A stretch of 5,487 bases of DNA, taken from positions 1-5,487 of the forward strand of contig JAGFXI010000206.1 of the NCBI GenBank assembly GCA_017861095.1. The letters are read 5' to 3'. Below, one piece after another: positions 1 through 4,702 of this stretch. How positions within the stretch are numbered: position 1 is the first letter of the stretch; every line of letters begins with the position of its first letter. This DNA comes from Deltaproteobacteria bacterium. Its GTDB lineage: Bacteria; Desulfobacterota; Syntrophobacteria; BM002. The notes under the pieces are model-generated. The model saw only the letters and a program-made list of their open reading frames with translations, was not told where the DNA came from and did not search any database. The position numbers and the translations under genes were made by a program.

Positions 1-164
1 TTCACGCAGCTGTAGCACTCCCAGCAGAACTCGGGCTCCTGGTTGTAGCCCTTCATCTTTTCCTTGTCCAGGATCATCAGGTCGTTGGGGCAGATGTACA
101 TGCAGGCGGTCTTATCCTGCCCCTTGCAACCGTCGCACTTCTCATCGATGACATAGCTTGGCAT
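1..164 (-). CDS. aprB: Dissimilatory adenylylsulfate (APS) reductase, beta subunit, 5' part only
   Basis: AprB is the iron-sulfur subunit of cytoplasmic APS reductase. It passes electrons through two [4Fe-4S] clusters to the FAD of AprA, which reduces APS to sulfite and AMP; in sulfate reducers the electrons are thought to come from the membrane complex QmoABC. The first 54 codons are present, beginning MPSYVIDEKCDGCKG. Visible cluster ligands are C10, C13, C21 and C25 (CxxCx7CxxxCP), then C47, C50 and C53 in CWECYSC, which opens the second ferredoxin-like set. The tract ACMYICPNDLMILD and the following NQEPE are hallmarks of AprB rather than of a generic ferredoxin. The start is fixed by AGGAGG 7 bases upstream. 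The gene reads leftwards off the window, where aprA would be expected from the usual aprBA order (inference). It is transcribed away from sat and separated from it by about 2.4 kb. Confidence 0.96.
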   Translation of the reverse strand, partial: MPSYVIDEKCDGCKGQDKTACMYICPNDLMILDKEKMKGYNQEPEFCWECYSCV

Positions 165-171
165 TGATTTC

Positions 172-177
172 CCTCCT
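172..177 (-). promoter_or_regulatory. Strong ribosome binding site of aprB
   Basis: Read on the minus strand this is AGGAGG, a full anti-Shine-Dalgarno match, with 7 bases between it and the aprB ATG (164-162). It fixes the aprB start and fits a highly expressed respiratory gene. I could not place a convincing -35/-10 pair for aprB further upstream. Confidence 0.9.
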
Positions 178-804
178 AGGTTTCTCTTCATCTAGAAATC
201 GACCTGTTTCACTCCGTGAGCCCCGACAGCCCTGATGGGGCCCAAGAACCGATGGGCGCTCATCACCTCCCTTCAAGCCCGCATTACCGGCGAATCTTGC
301 GGTTTGATCTCACTTCGAAGCCGACGGGAAGCCTTGCTCATATAAGGGGGCCGGCGGCCTCCTTGGCTGGCGCTCGTCGGCATGCTGCAGCTCCTTATCG
401 CAGGCACCCACGTCTCCAGTGGGATCACCTTGCCAGGCTCTTTACGCGCTTCTGGCTGACGCAAGCGAGCTACTCGGATGGCCTTGCCACTCGGCGAACA
501 AGTGCGTTGCCTCCTGGCCCGAACGTGTTTCCTGCCGCGGCGTGGTGAACGTAGCAGCCACCTATGCACGCCCGGGCTGGGCACGATACTCCCCCGCCTT
601 GAAGAGAACGAAAAACCCCGTTCGCCCACAGGAGGTGTTCCGCACCTAGGCAGAGGCCTACATTTTGTTATTCAGAACTAGCCAGAGCTCTCTTCCCGAA
701 ATCCTCAGAGCCGACGACCCGCCCTCGCCGTCTCTGTTCAGGCTCAACAGTGGAATTGCCCTGCACATCCGGGGAAGATGAGAGCCTGCGGTGGATGGGG
801 GTAA

Positions 805-823
805 CTTGTACTATCTTTAACAA
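805..823 (+). promoter_or_regulatory. Candidate shared operator, copy 1 (upstream of membrane-protein gene)
   Basis: The sequence CTTGTACTATCTTTAACAA matches 17 of 19 bases of a second copy at 2043-2061 upstream of sat, in the same orientation. Inside it TTGT and ACAA form the ends of an 18-bp partial dyad (TTGT-N10-ACAA), loosely like sites for helix-turn-helix dimers such as the CRP/FNR class. It lies 12 bases before a possible -10 (TATAAC, 836-841) and would cover the -35 position, where no sigma-70 hexamer is visible. That would suit either an activator-dependent promoter or a repressor. The regulator is unknown. Confidence 0.5.
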
Positions 824-832
824 AGTTGCGCG

Positions 833-841
833 CAGTATAAC
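833..841 (+). promoter_or_regulatory. Possible -10 element for the membrane-protein gene
   Basis: CAGTATAAC contains TATAAC, one mismatch from the sigma-70 -10 consensus. No good -35 lies 16-18 bases upstream; the 19-bp element at 805-823 occupies that space. The octamer CAGTATAA recurs at 2479-2486 upstream of sat. If used, it would give a leader of about 165 bases before the start at 1015. Confidence 0.35.
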
Positions 842-1005
842 GCCCTTGAGAGAAATCTTCAAGAACTTTTTTATTGCGCTTTCGGGGAGTAAAGTCAAGA
901 GAAAAATTGCGGTCCTCCGTCCCTGTGATATAGTGACAGGAAGCCGAGAGGCGCGACCTCGGCCGCCGCGTGGGCTCGAAGCAACAGCCCTCTCAAACCG
1001 GAACC

Positions 1006-1011
1006 GAGAGG
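1006..1011 (+). promoter_or_regulatory. Ribosome binding site deciding the membrane-protein start
   Basis: GAGAGG lies 3 bases before ATG 1015 and 6 bases before the in-frame GTG 1018. It supports a start at 1015/1018 rather than at GTG 970, but the short spacing to the ATG leaves the exact codon open. Confidence 0.5.
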
Positions 1012-1014
1012 TCC

Positions 1015-1977
1015 ATGGTGGTTCAGGGCCGTCATCGCTTTCCACTCCATGGGTGGCTTGGCCTCGCCGGTCTACTCGTTGCCGAGGCGCTCCTCCTGCT
1101 CCGTATCGAACTCGTGGGGCAGTGGTTCTTCGTCCTTGCCTGGTGGCCGTACATCCTTCTCGTTGACGCCCTTGTCTACCGCCGGAAAGGCACGTCGCTC
1201 CTCGCCGATCACCGGCGGGAATTTCTGTTTCTCCTCCCGTGGTCGATCTGCTTCTGGCTCACCTTCGAGCTCTTCAACCTGAGGCTCGGGAACTGGCACT
1301 ACATCGCCGTGCCCGAGAGCCTTCCCCTTCGGTGGTCCGGGTATGCGGTGAGCTTCGCGACCGTACTCCCCGGCCTCTTCGAAACCACGCAACTCCTGGA
1401 GGCCTACGGGGTATTCCACTCAGCCGGCTCGCCCCGAATCTCCTCCTCGACGGGCTGGTTCGGTCCCTTTGTCGCCGTCGGCCTTGCCTTTTTCATCCTC
1501 CCCCTCGTCTGGCCGCGATACTTCTTTCCCGTGGTATGGGGATGCTTCACCTTCCTGCTCGAGCCCCTCAATTACCGGCTGGGCGGGCGCTCCCTCATGC
1601 GTCAGTGGCAAGAGGGAAGCCTCCGGATCTTCTATCTTCTCCTCGCCGCCGGCGCCGTCTGCGGCCTCCTTTGGGAGCTCTGGAACTTTTGGGCTGTGAC
1701 CAAATGGATCTATACTGTCCCTTACGTGGGATTCTTAAAAATTTTCGAAATGCCCTTCCTCGGCTTCCTCGGCTTTCCCCCCTTTGCGGTCGAGTGCTAC
1801 GTTATGATGAATACCATCTCTCTCCTTCGTGGGAATCGTAGTTGGGAAGACCCCAAGCCCGGGAAAGCGCAGGCCAGACCAGCCCGAACCGTCCTGGTCG
1901 CCCTTGTTCTCCTGGCGTATTCGCTCTTCGTCTTCCACCAGATCGACCTCCACACGGTGGCAACCTGGCGGCCGTGA
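1015..1977 (+). CDS. Uncharacterised polytopic membrane protein with internal duplication
   Basis: I do not recognise the family. The product is 320 residues with about nine hydrophobic segments: roughly 14-32, 36-54, 70-88, 108-124, 149-167, 170-184, 204-222, 246-268 and 291-309. Residues 13-135 and 147-270 look like diverged copies of one four-helix unit. Pairs include GWLG/GWFG (13, 147), D51xLxYRxxGxSL/E183xLxYRxxGxSL, FELFN/WELWN (84, 220), WxY (94-96, 231-233), and PxxxE (119-123, 256-260). Conserved Trp, Glu, Asn and Tyr near membrane edges hint at a binding or catalytic role (inference). There is no signal peptide and no cofactor motif. I chose ATG 1015: GAGAGG (1006-1011) lies close upstream, 3 bases from this ATG and 6 from the in-frame GTG at 1018, which is the alternative. 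A GTG at 970 would add 15 hydrophilic residues but has no good ribosome site. The gene stands alone between aprB and sat and shares an upstream 19-bp element with sat. A link to sulfate respiration is inferred only from that. Confidence 0.8.
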   Translation: MVVQGRHRFPLHGWLGLAGLLVAEALLLLRIELVGQWFFVLAWWPYILLVDALVYRRKGTSLLADHRREFLFLLPWSICFWLTFELFNLRLGNWHYIAVPESLPLRWSGYAVSFATVLPGLFETTQLLEAYGVFHSAGSPRISSSTGWFGPFVAVGLAFFILPLVWPRYFFPVVWGCFTFLLEPLNYRLGGRSLMRQWQEGSLRIFYLLLAAGAVCGLLWELWNFWAVTKWIYTVPYVGFLKIFEMPFLGFLGFPPFAVECYVMMNTISLLRGNRSWEDPKPGKAQARPARTVLVALVLLAYSLFVFHQIDLHTVATWRP

Positions 1978-2025
1978 CTCCATCGTTTCCAGCCTTGGCT
2001 GTGTAGAACCGACCGACATTTTCTC

Positions 2026-2042
2026 GTTGACAAAGTGACAAC
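2026..2042 (+). promoter_or_regulatory. Imperfect dyad overlapping a -35-like TTGACA
   Basis: GTTGACA-AAG-TGACAAC is a 17-bp inverted repeat whose 7-base arms match at 6 positions. It contains a perfect -35 hexamer TTGACA (2027-2032), but no good -10 follows at 16-18 bases (TAACTG at 17). It abuts the shared 19-bp element, so the two may form one composite operator for sat. In Desulfovibrio sat is known to be repressed by the NADH-sensing regulator Rex; this dyad is not a clear Rex site, so I only note the parallel. Confidence 0.4.
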
Positions 2043-2061
2043 CTTGTACTAACTGTAACAA
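2043..2061 (+). promoter_or_regulatory. Candidate shared operator, copy 2 (upstream of sat)
   Basis: The sequence CTTGTACTAACTGTAACAA matches 17 of 19 bases of copy 1 at 805-823. It has the same TTGT-N10-ACAA dyad ends and the same orientation relative to its downstream gene. It lies about 500 bases before the sat start, further than usual for a bacterial operator. Either sat has a long leader transcribed from nearby (TATACT at 2083-2088 is a possible -10), or DNA has been inserted between this site and the gene. Confidence 0.5.
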
Positions 2062-2481
2062 TTGTATTCCCGCCCTCATCATTATACTTGTCGTGATTCA
2101 TAGCTGGTGGCACGGATGGACTAGCCGGAAATTTGCTGGACGGAGAAGAGTCCCTACCGCCTGGAGCGTCGCTTCGACCGCAGGATTTCTGGGGAAGGCT
2201 TGGCGAAGTCTCGCGCGCGACGTGGCTTGCAAAGGGCTACGGCCGAACTGACGCGGGGGAAACAGGTTCTGCCGGAAGACGCGTCGCCGCTCCTGCCGAC
2301 GATAACTGCCATTCCAGGCACGGGCGCTTTTCACCTTTTTGGTGTGAGAACCGGAACTGGGACCATCTCCTTGCCCCCGATGGCGATGGCCTCATGACGA
2401 AAGCCACCACACCGGCTTCGTCGCCCCGGGGGGGTACATCTGACCAGAGCCGAAAGGGGGGATGGAACAACTGCTGCTCAG

Positions 2482-2509
2482 TATAAAGGGAGATGTGATA
2501 CCGTACGGT
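2482..2509 (+). promoter_or_regulatory. Possible proximal sat promoter with palindromic operator
   Basis: TATAAA at 2482-2487 resembles a -10 hexamer and sits in the same CAGTATAA context seen upstream of the membrane-protein gene. No good -35 precedes it. The perfect 10-bp palindrome ACCGTACGGT at 2500-2509 would lie just downstream of the transcription start, a common place for a repressor site. The leader would be about 65 bases. This is pattern reading only. Confidence 0.35.
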
Positions 2510-2543
2510 GACTGACACTTTGTAATGGTAAGGAGACATTGTT

Positions 2544-2551
2544 AGAAAGGA
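2544..2551 (+). promoter_or_regulatory. Ribosome binding site of sat
   Basis: AGAAAGGA, with core AAGGA, lies 7 bases before the sat ATG at 2559 and fixes that start over the in-frame ATG at codon 5. A second Shine-Dalgarno-like AAGGAG just upstream (about 2530-2535) has no sensible in-frame start behind it. Confidence 0.8.
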
Positions 2552-2558
2552 AAATGCT

Positions 2559-3920
2559 ATGGAACTGAAGATGACTTTGCCCCTTCCTCATGGCGGGAGG
2601 CTGGTTGACAGGGTGGTGACAAATCCGAGGGCCGGCAAGAAGATGGCCGCTTCCGCCGACGCCGTCTACGACATCAAGCCGACTCTCTATAACGGCATGC
2701 CGGTCAGAAACGTGTACCGGGAGATCATGTCCATCTGCTACGGCTTCTTCAGCCCCTGTGAAGGGTCCATGACCAAGGCGGAGCTCGAGCGAATCCTGAA
2801 GGAGAGACGGCTCCTGAGCAACTGGGTATTCCCCTACCCCATGCTCTTCGACATCTCCGAGGAGGACCTCAAGAAGCTGAAGGTGCAGGAAGGCGACAGA
2901 CTTCTCCTCAGACTGAAGGGACAGCCCTTCGCCGTCCTCGATATCGAGGAGATCTACCAGATCGATCCCAAGGACCTGGCCACCAGGACCTTCGGCACCC
3001 CGCAGGCGAACCCCGAGGTGGTGAAGGTCGCCTTCGACAACAAGCACCCGGGATATAATATCTACTCTTCCTACAATCGGTGCGTCCTCGCCGGCAAGTA
3101 CACCATCGTGAACGAGCCCAAGATGCGCTCGCCCTTCGATCGGTTCTGGTATCCCCCGGCCAAGGCGAGAGCGGAATTCCAGAGGAGGGGATGGAACACG
3201 GTCATCGCCCATCAGACCAGGAACGTGCCCCACGTGGGACACGAGGCCCTCATGCGGAATGCCGCCTACATCGGTGACATCAAGCCCTGCGACGGCATCA
3301 TCGTGAACGCCATCGTCGGCGCCAAGCGGATCGGCGACTATCCCGACGAGACCATCGTGGAAGCCCACGAGATGGTGAACATCGCCGGGTACGTGAAGCC
3401 CTCGAGGCACCTGGTGACTATCCTCCTGTGGGACATGAGGTACGGCAACCCTCTCGAGTCGCTCCTCCACGCGGTGGCACGGCAGAACATGGGCGTTTCC
3501 TTCCACATGTGGGGCCGTGACCATGCCGCCCTGGGTCCCTACTACGACACCTATGCCGCCCAGATCCTCTGGGAGAATGGGGTACCGAGCTTCGGCTTCG
3601 ACAAACCACCCTATGCCGTCGACTACGGGCTCCTCATGCGGCCGCAGAACATGGCCGAGTTCTGGTATTGCCCGAAGTGCACCGAGGTCACCTACAGCGA
3701 GAACTGCAACCACGATAAGGAGCGTCAGCGGTTCAGCGGCAGCTTTATCCGCAGCCTCCTCGCCGAAGGTGTCTTCCCGCCGGCGGTTATCATGCGCCCG
3801 GAGGTTTACAAGACGGTGGTGAAGTGGTGGAAGATCCTCGGCTACCCGTTCAACAACAAGAAGTACCTCGCAGAGCGGGAGAACGAACTGGAAATCGATT
3901 TGGCCGACATGAAGCTCTAG
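2559..3920 (+). CDS. sat: Sulfate adenylyltransferase (ATP sulfurylase), dissimilatory type
   Basis: This cytoplasmic enzyme converts sulfate and ATP to APS and pyrophosphate, the activation step that supplies AprAB. At 453 residues it is full length for a homo-oligomeric Sat without an APS kinase domain. The N-terminal PUA-like part carries the family's PHGG (10-13) and FSPCEGSM (64-71), where GFM is more usual than GSM. The nucleotidyl-transferase core carries QTRNVPHVGHE (219-229), equivalent to the QxRNPxHxxH substrate motif but with Val at the usual Pro position, and GRDHA (319-323). A zinc site typical of many prokaryotic Sats follows: C371, C374, C383 and probably H385. Next comes FSGSFIRSLLAEG (392-404), matching the usual FSGT-R-L segment. 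The start is set by AAGGA 7 bases upstream. The gene heads a two-gene transcript with the small protein 13 bases downstream, closed by the terminator at 4309-4340. Identity is secure; only the motif variants are unusual. Confidence 0.97.
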   Translation: MELKMTLPLPHGGRLVDRVVTNPRAGKKMAASADAVYDIKPTLYNGMPVRNVYREIMSICYGFFSPCEGSMTKAELERILKERRLLSNWVFPYPMLFDISEEDLKKLKVQEGDRLLLRLKGQPFAVLDIEEIYQIDPKDLATRTFGTPQANPEVVKVAFDNKHPGYNIYSSYNRCVLAGKYTIVNEPKMRSPFDRFWYPPAKARAEFQRRGWNTVIAHQTRNVPHVGHEALMRNAAYIGDIKPCDGIIVNAIVGAKRIGDYPDETIVEAHEMVNIAGYVKPSRHLVTILLWDMRYGNPLESLLHAVARQNMGVSFHMWGRDHAALGPYYDTYAAQILWENGVPSFGFDKPPYAVDYGLLMRPQNMAEFWYCPKCTEVTYSENCNHDKERQRFSGSFIRSLLAEGVFPPAVIMRPEVYKTVVKWWKILGYPFNNKKYLAERENELEIDLADMKL

Positions 3921-3933
3921 ATAGGGGGACACG

Positions 3934-4284
3934 ATGAACTACCTGGCCGTACTTTTGGATGCAAAGAGGCTTGCCGATATTCAAGGCACTGCGCTCGAGA
4001 AAAAGGTTACCGACATGTTCGGGGGCGCCATCAAGGCGCTCATCATGGAGATGCCGGAGGAGCAAACGAAGAAGGTCCTCTCGGCCTTCCCGGCGGCCCG
4101 ATTGGACGCCAGATTCTTCCTGGAAGAGGTTCCCATCGCCGTGAAGAGAGCCATCTTCGAGGAGATCAAGCGCGCCAAGTCCATCGAGCCCAAGGTCATC
4201 GATGCGGTAATGGCTAGAGCCGACCAGCTCAAGGAAGCGGTGAAGAAGGAGTCTGAGTATCTGCCCGTTCCAGAGATCGATTAA
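3934..4284 (+). CDS. Small helical protein of unknown function, co-transcribed with sat
   Basis: I do not recognise this 116-residue protein. It lacks Cys, His and Trp, has no signal peptide and no membrane segment, and reads as mainly amphipathic helix with many Lys/Glu pairs (for example 20-50 and 64-106). It should therefore be cytoplasmic. The stretch EMPEEQTKKVLSAFPAARLD (39-58) faintly recalls helical repeats of the MgtE N-terminal/FliG kind, but too weakly to name it. The reading frame is supported by AGGGGGA (3923-3929) a few bases before ATG 3934, by its position 13 bases after the sat stop, and by the terminator 24 bases after its own stop. Co-transcription suggests a role tied to Sat, such as a partner, assembly or regulatory protein (inference). 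Confidence 0.85.
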   Translation: MNYLAVLLDAKRLADIQGTALEKKVTDMFGGAIKALIMEMPEEQTKKVLSAFPAARLDARFFLEEVPIAVKRAIFEEIKRAKSIEPKVIDAVMARADQLKEAVKKESEYLPVPEID

Positions 4285-4308
4285 GACTTGACCGGAGGAA
4301 AGCCACGG

Positions 4309-4340
4309 AGAGAGATGCCGCGAGGCATCTCTCTTTTTTT
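4309..4340 (+). terminator. Rho-independent terminator of the sat operon
   Basis: A perfect 11-bp stem (AGAGAGATGCC, 4309-4319, with its complement 4324-4334) encloses a GCGA tetraloop of the stable GNRA class and runs into seven T residues (4334-4340). It starts 24 bases after the small protein's stop. The opposite strand has no T tract on its far side, so it acts on the plus strand only. It separates sat and its partner from rimO. Confidence 0.94.
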
Positions 4341-4586
4341 GGAGGGCTCGAGACTCGAAGATGCCCGGGTTTAGGCTGGGCAAAACGGGGCGGCGTGCAG
4401 GCAGGGTGGTCTGCGGCGCAAAGCGCATCCGGAGCCACTACCCTCCTTTGGGCAGAGAAAGGCTCCCCGGGCTTTCCACCACATCCACGCTCAAAGGTCC
4501 AGCCTCGGTCTCCATTATCAGTGCTGCGACTATGCGCCTTTGCAGAGCAGACCTCCCTGCCGCAAATCCCCCAATCGCGGCTGCCC

Positions 4587-4622
4587 GTTCGACGGAGCTC
4601 AGGGTCCCGAGCCTGTCGAGGG
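4587..4622. repeat. REP-like palindromic hairpin
   Basis: The arms GTTCGACGGAGCTCAGGG and CCCGAGCCTGTCGAGGG form an interrupted hairpin. TCGAC pairs with GTCGA, GG with CT, GCTC with GAGC and GG with CC, with single-base bulges and a short loop. The TCGAC-GGCTC-AGGG vocabulary is that of dispersed palindromic repeats found between genes in many GC-rich bacterial genomes. Only one copy lies in this window, so its repeat status is inferred from that resemblance. Confidence 0.6.
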
Positions 4623-4646
4623 AGAAACCGCTCCCACTCTTCCTCC

Positions 4647-4675
4647 TTGACCTCCCCACGGAGAGCGGGAATACT
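4647..4675 (+). promoter_or_regulatory. Sigma-70-type promoter for rimO
   Basis: TTGACC (4647-4652, five of six consensus bases) is followed after exactly 17 bases by AATACT (4670-4675, four of six). Transcription would begin near 4682, about 20 bases before the rimO ATG at 4703. GAGAGGA (4684-4690), 12 bases before the ATG, is the likely ribosome site although the spacing is long. Confidence 0.6.
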
Positions 4676-4702
4676 TATGCGTTGAGAGGAAATCCGAAGA
4701 CG

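Larger units (their letters stand above)
165..1014. other. Long intergenic region between divergent aprB and the membrane-protein gene
   Basis: About 850 bases separate two divergent genes. Several short open frames exist on both strands, but their translations are rich in Arg, Pro and Ser, show no family motif and no good start signal, so I do not call them genes. I see no tRNA or recognised riboswitch. The left part is GC-rich; roughly 800-930 is AT-richer and looks like promoter DNA for the plus-strand gene. Small structures include a 5-bp hairpin at 633-647 (AGGTG-TTCCG-CACCT). A 5' leader or small RNA cannot be excluded. Confidence 0.6.
1978..2558. other. Long intergenic region upstream of sat
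   Basis: About 580 bases without a supportable gene. Open frames on both strands give low-complexity translations with no family signature. The first 110 bases are AT-rich and contain TTGACA (2027-2032), a dyad (2026-2042), a 19-bp element shared with the membrane-protein gene (2043-2061) and a -10-like TATACT (2083-2088). Bases 2100-2460 are GC-rich with only small hairpins (for example CACC-TTTTT-GGTG at 2332-2344), and I match no known riboswitch class there. The last 90 bases hold CAGTATAA, a 10-bp palindrome and the sat ribosome site. It may be a long 5' leader, may hide a small RNA, or may include inserted DNA. Confidence 0.6.
4341..4702. other. Intergenic region between sat operon and rimO
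   Basis: About 360 bases without a supportable gene. A minus-strand frame at 4438-4659 gives a mildly protein-like translation but is cut through by a REP-like hairpin and has no family match I know. The region holds that hairpin (4587-4622) and, at its right end, a promoter for rimO (4647-4675). Confidence 0.6.

Noticed and set aside
665..681. TTGTTA (665-670) and the following AG and TAG as a third, minus-strand copy of the 19-bp element for aprB.
   Set aside because: Only the TAACAA half matches without gaps, no -10 follows at the right spacing, and it lies about 500 bases from aprB.
970..1014. GTG at 970 as the start of the membrane protein.
   Set aside because: No ribosome site at proper spacing, and the extra 15 residues are hydrophilic; GAGAGG at 1006-1011 points to 1015 or 1018.
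1989..2002. CAGC-CTTG-GCTG hairpin after the membrane-protein gene as a terminator.
   Set aside because: The stem is only 4-5 bp and no T tract follows.
2100..2460. Structured GC-rich leader as a known riboswitch, RNase P RNA or tmRNA.
   Set aside because: None of the conserved cores I know for cobalamin, SAM, TPP, FMN, glycine or c-di-GMP riboswitches, RNase P or tmRNA is present; only small local hairpins are visible.
2554..2568. Five-codon mini-frame ATG CTA TGG AAC TGA overlapping the sat start, as a possible leader peptide or translational attenuator.
   Set aside because: Its ATG is only 2 bases from the ribosome site core, too close for efficient initiation, and such overlaps arise by chance.
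2478..3932. 484-codon minus-strand open frame opposite sat.
   Set aside because: It is the antisense shadow of sat, a product of GC-rich codon bias; the plus-strand product has all Sat motifs.
4438..4659. Minus-strand open frame of 73 codons with a somewhat protein-like translation (ERAAAIGGFAAGRSALQRR).
   Set aside because: It starts at a GTG without a properly spaced ribosome site, has no family I recognise, and the REP-like hairpin 4587-4622 lies inside it; its upstream end overlaps the rimO promoter.
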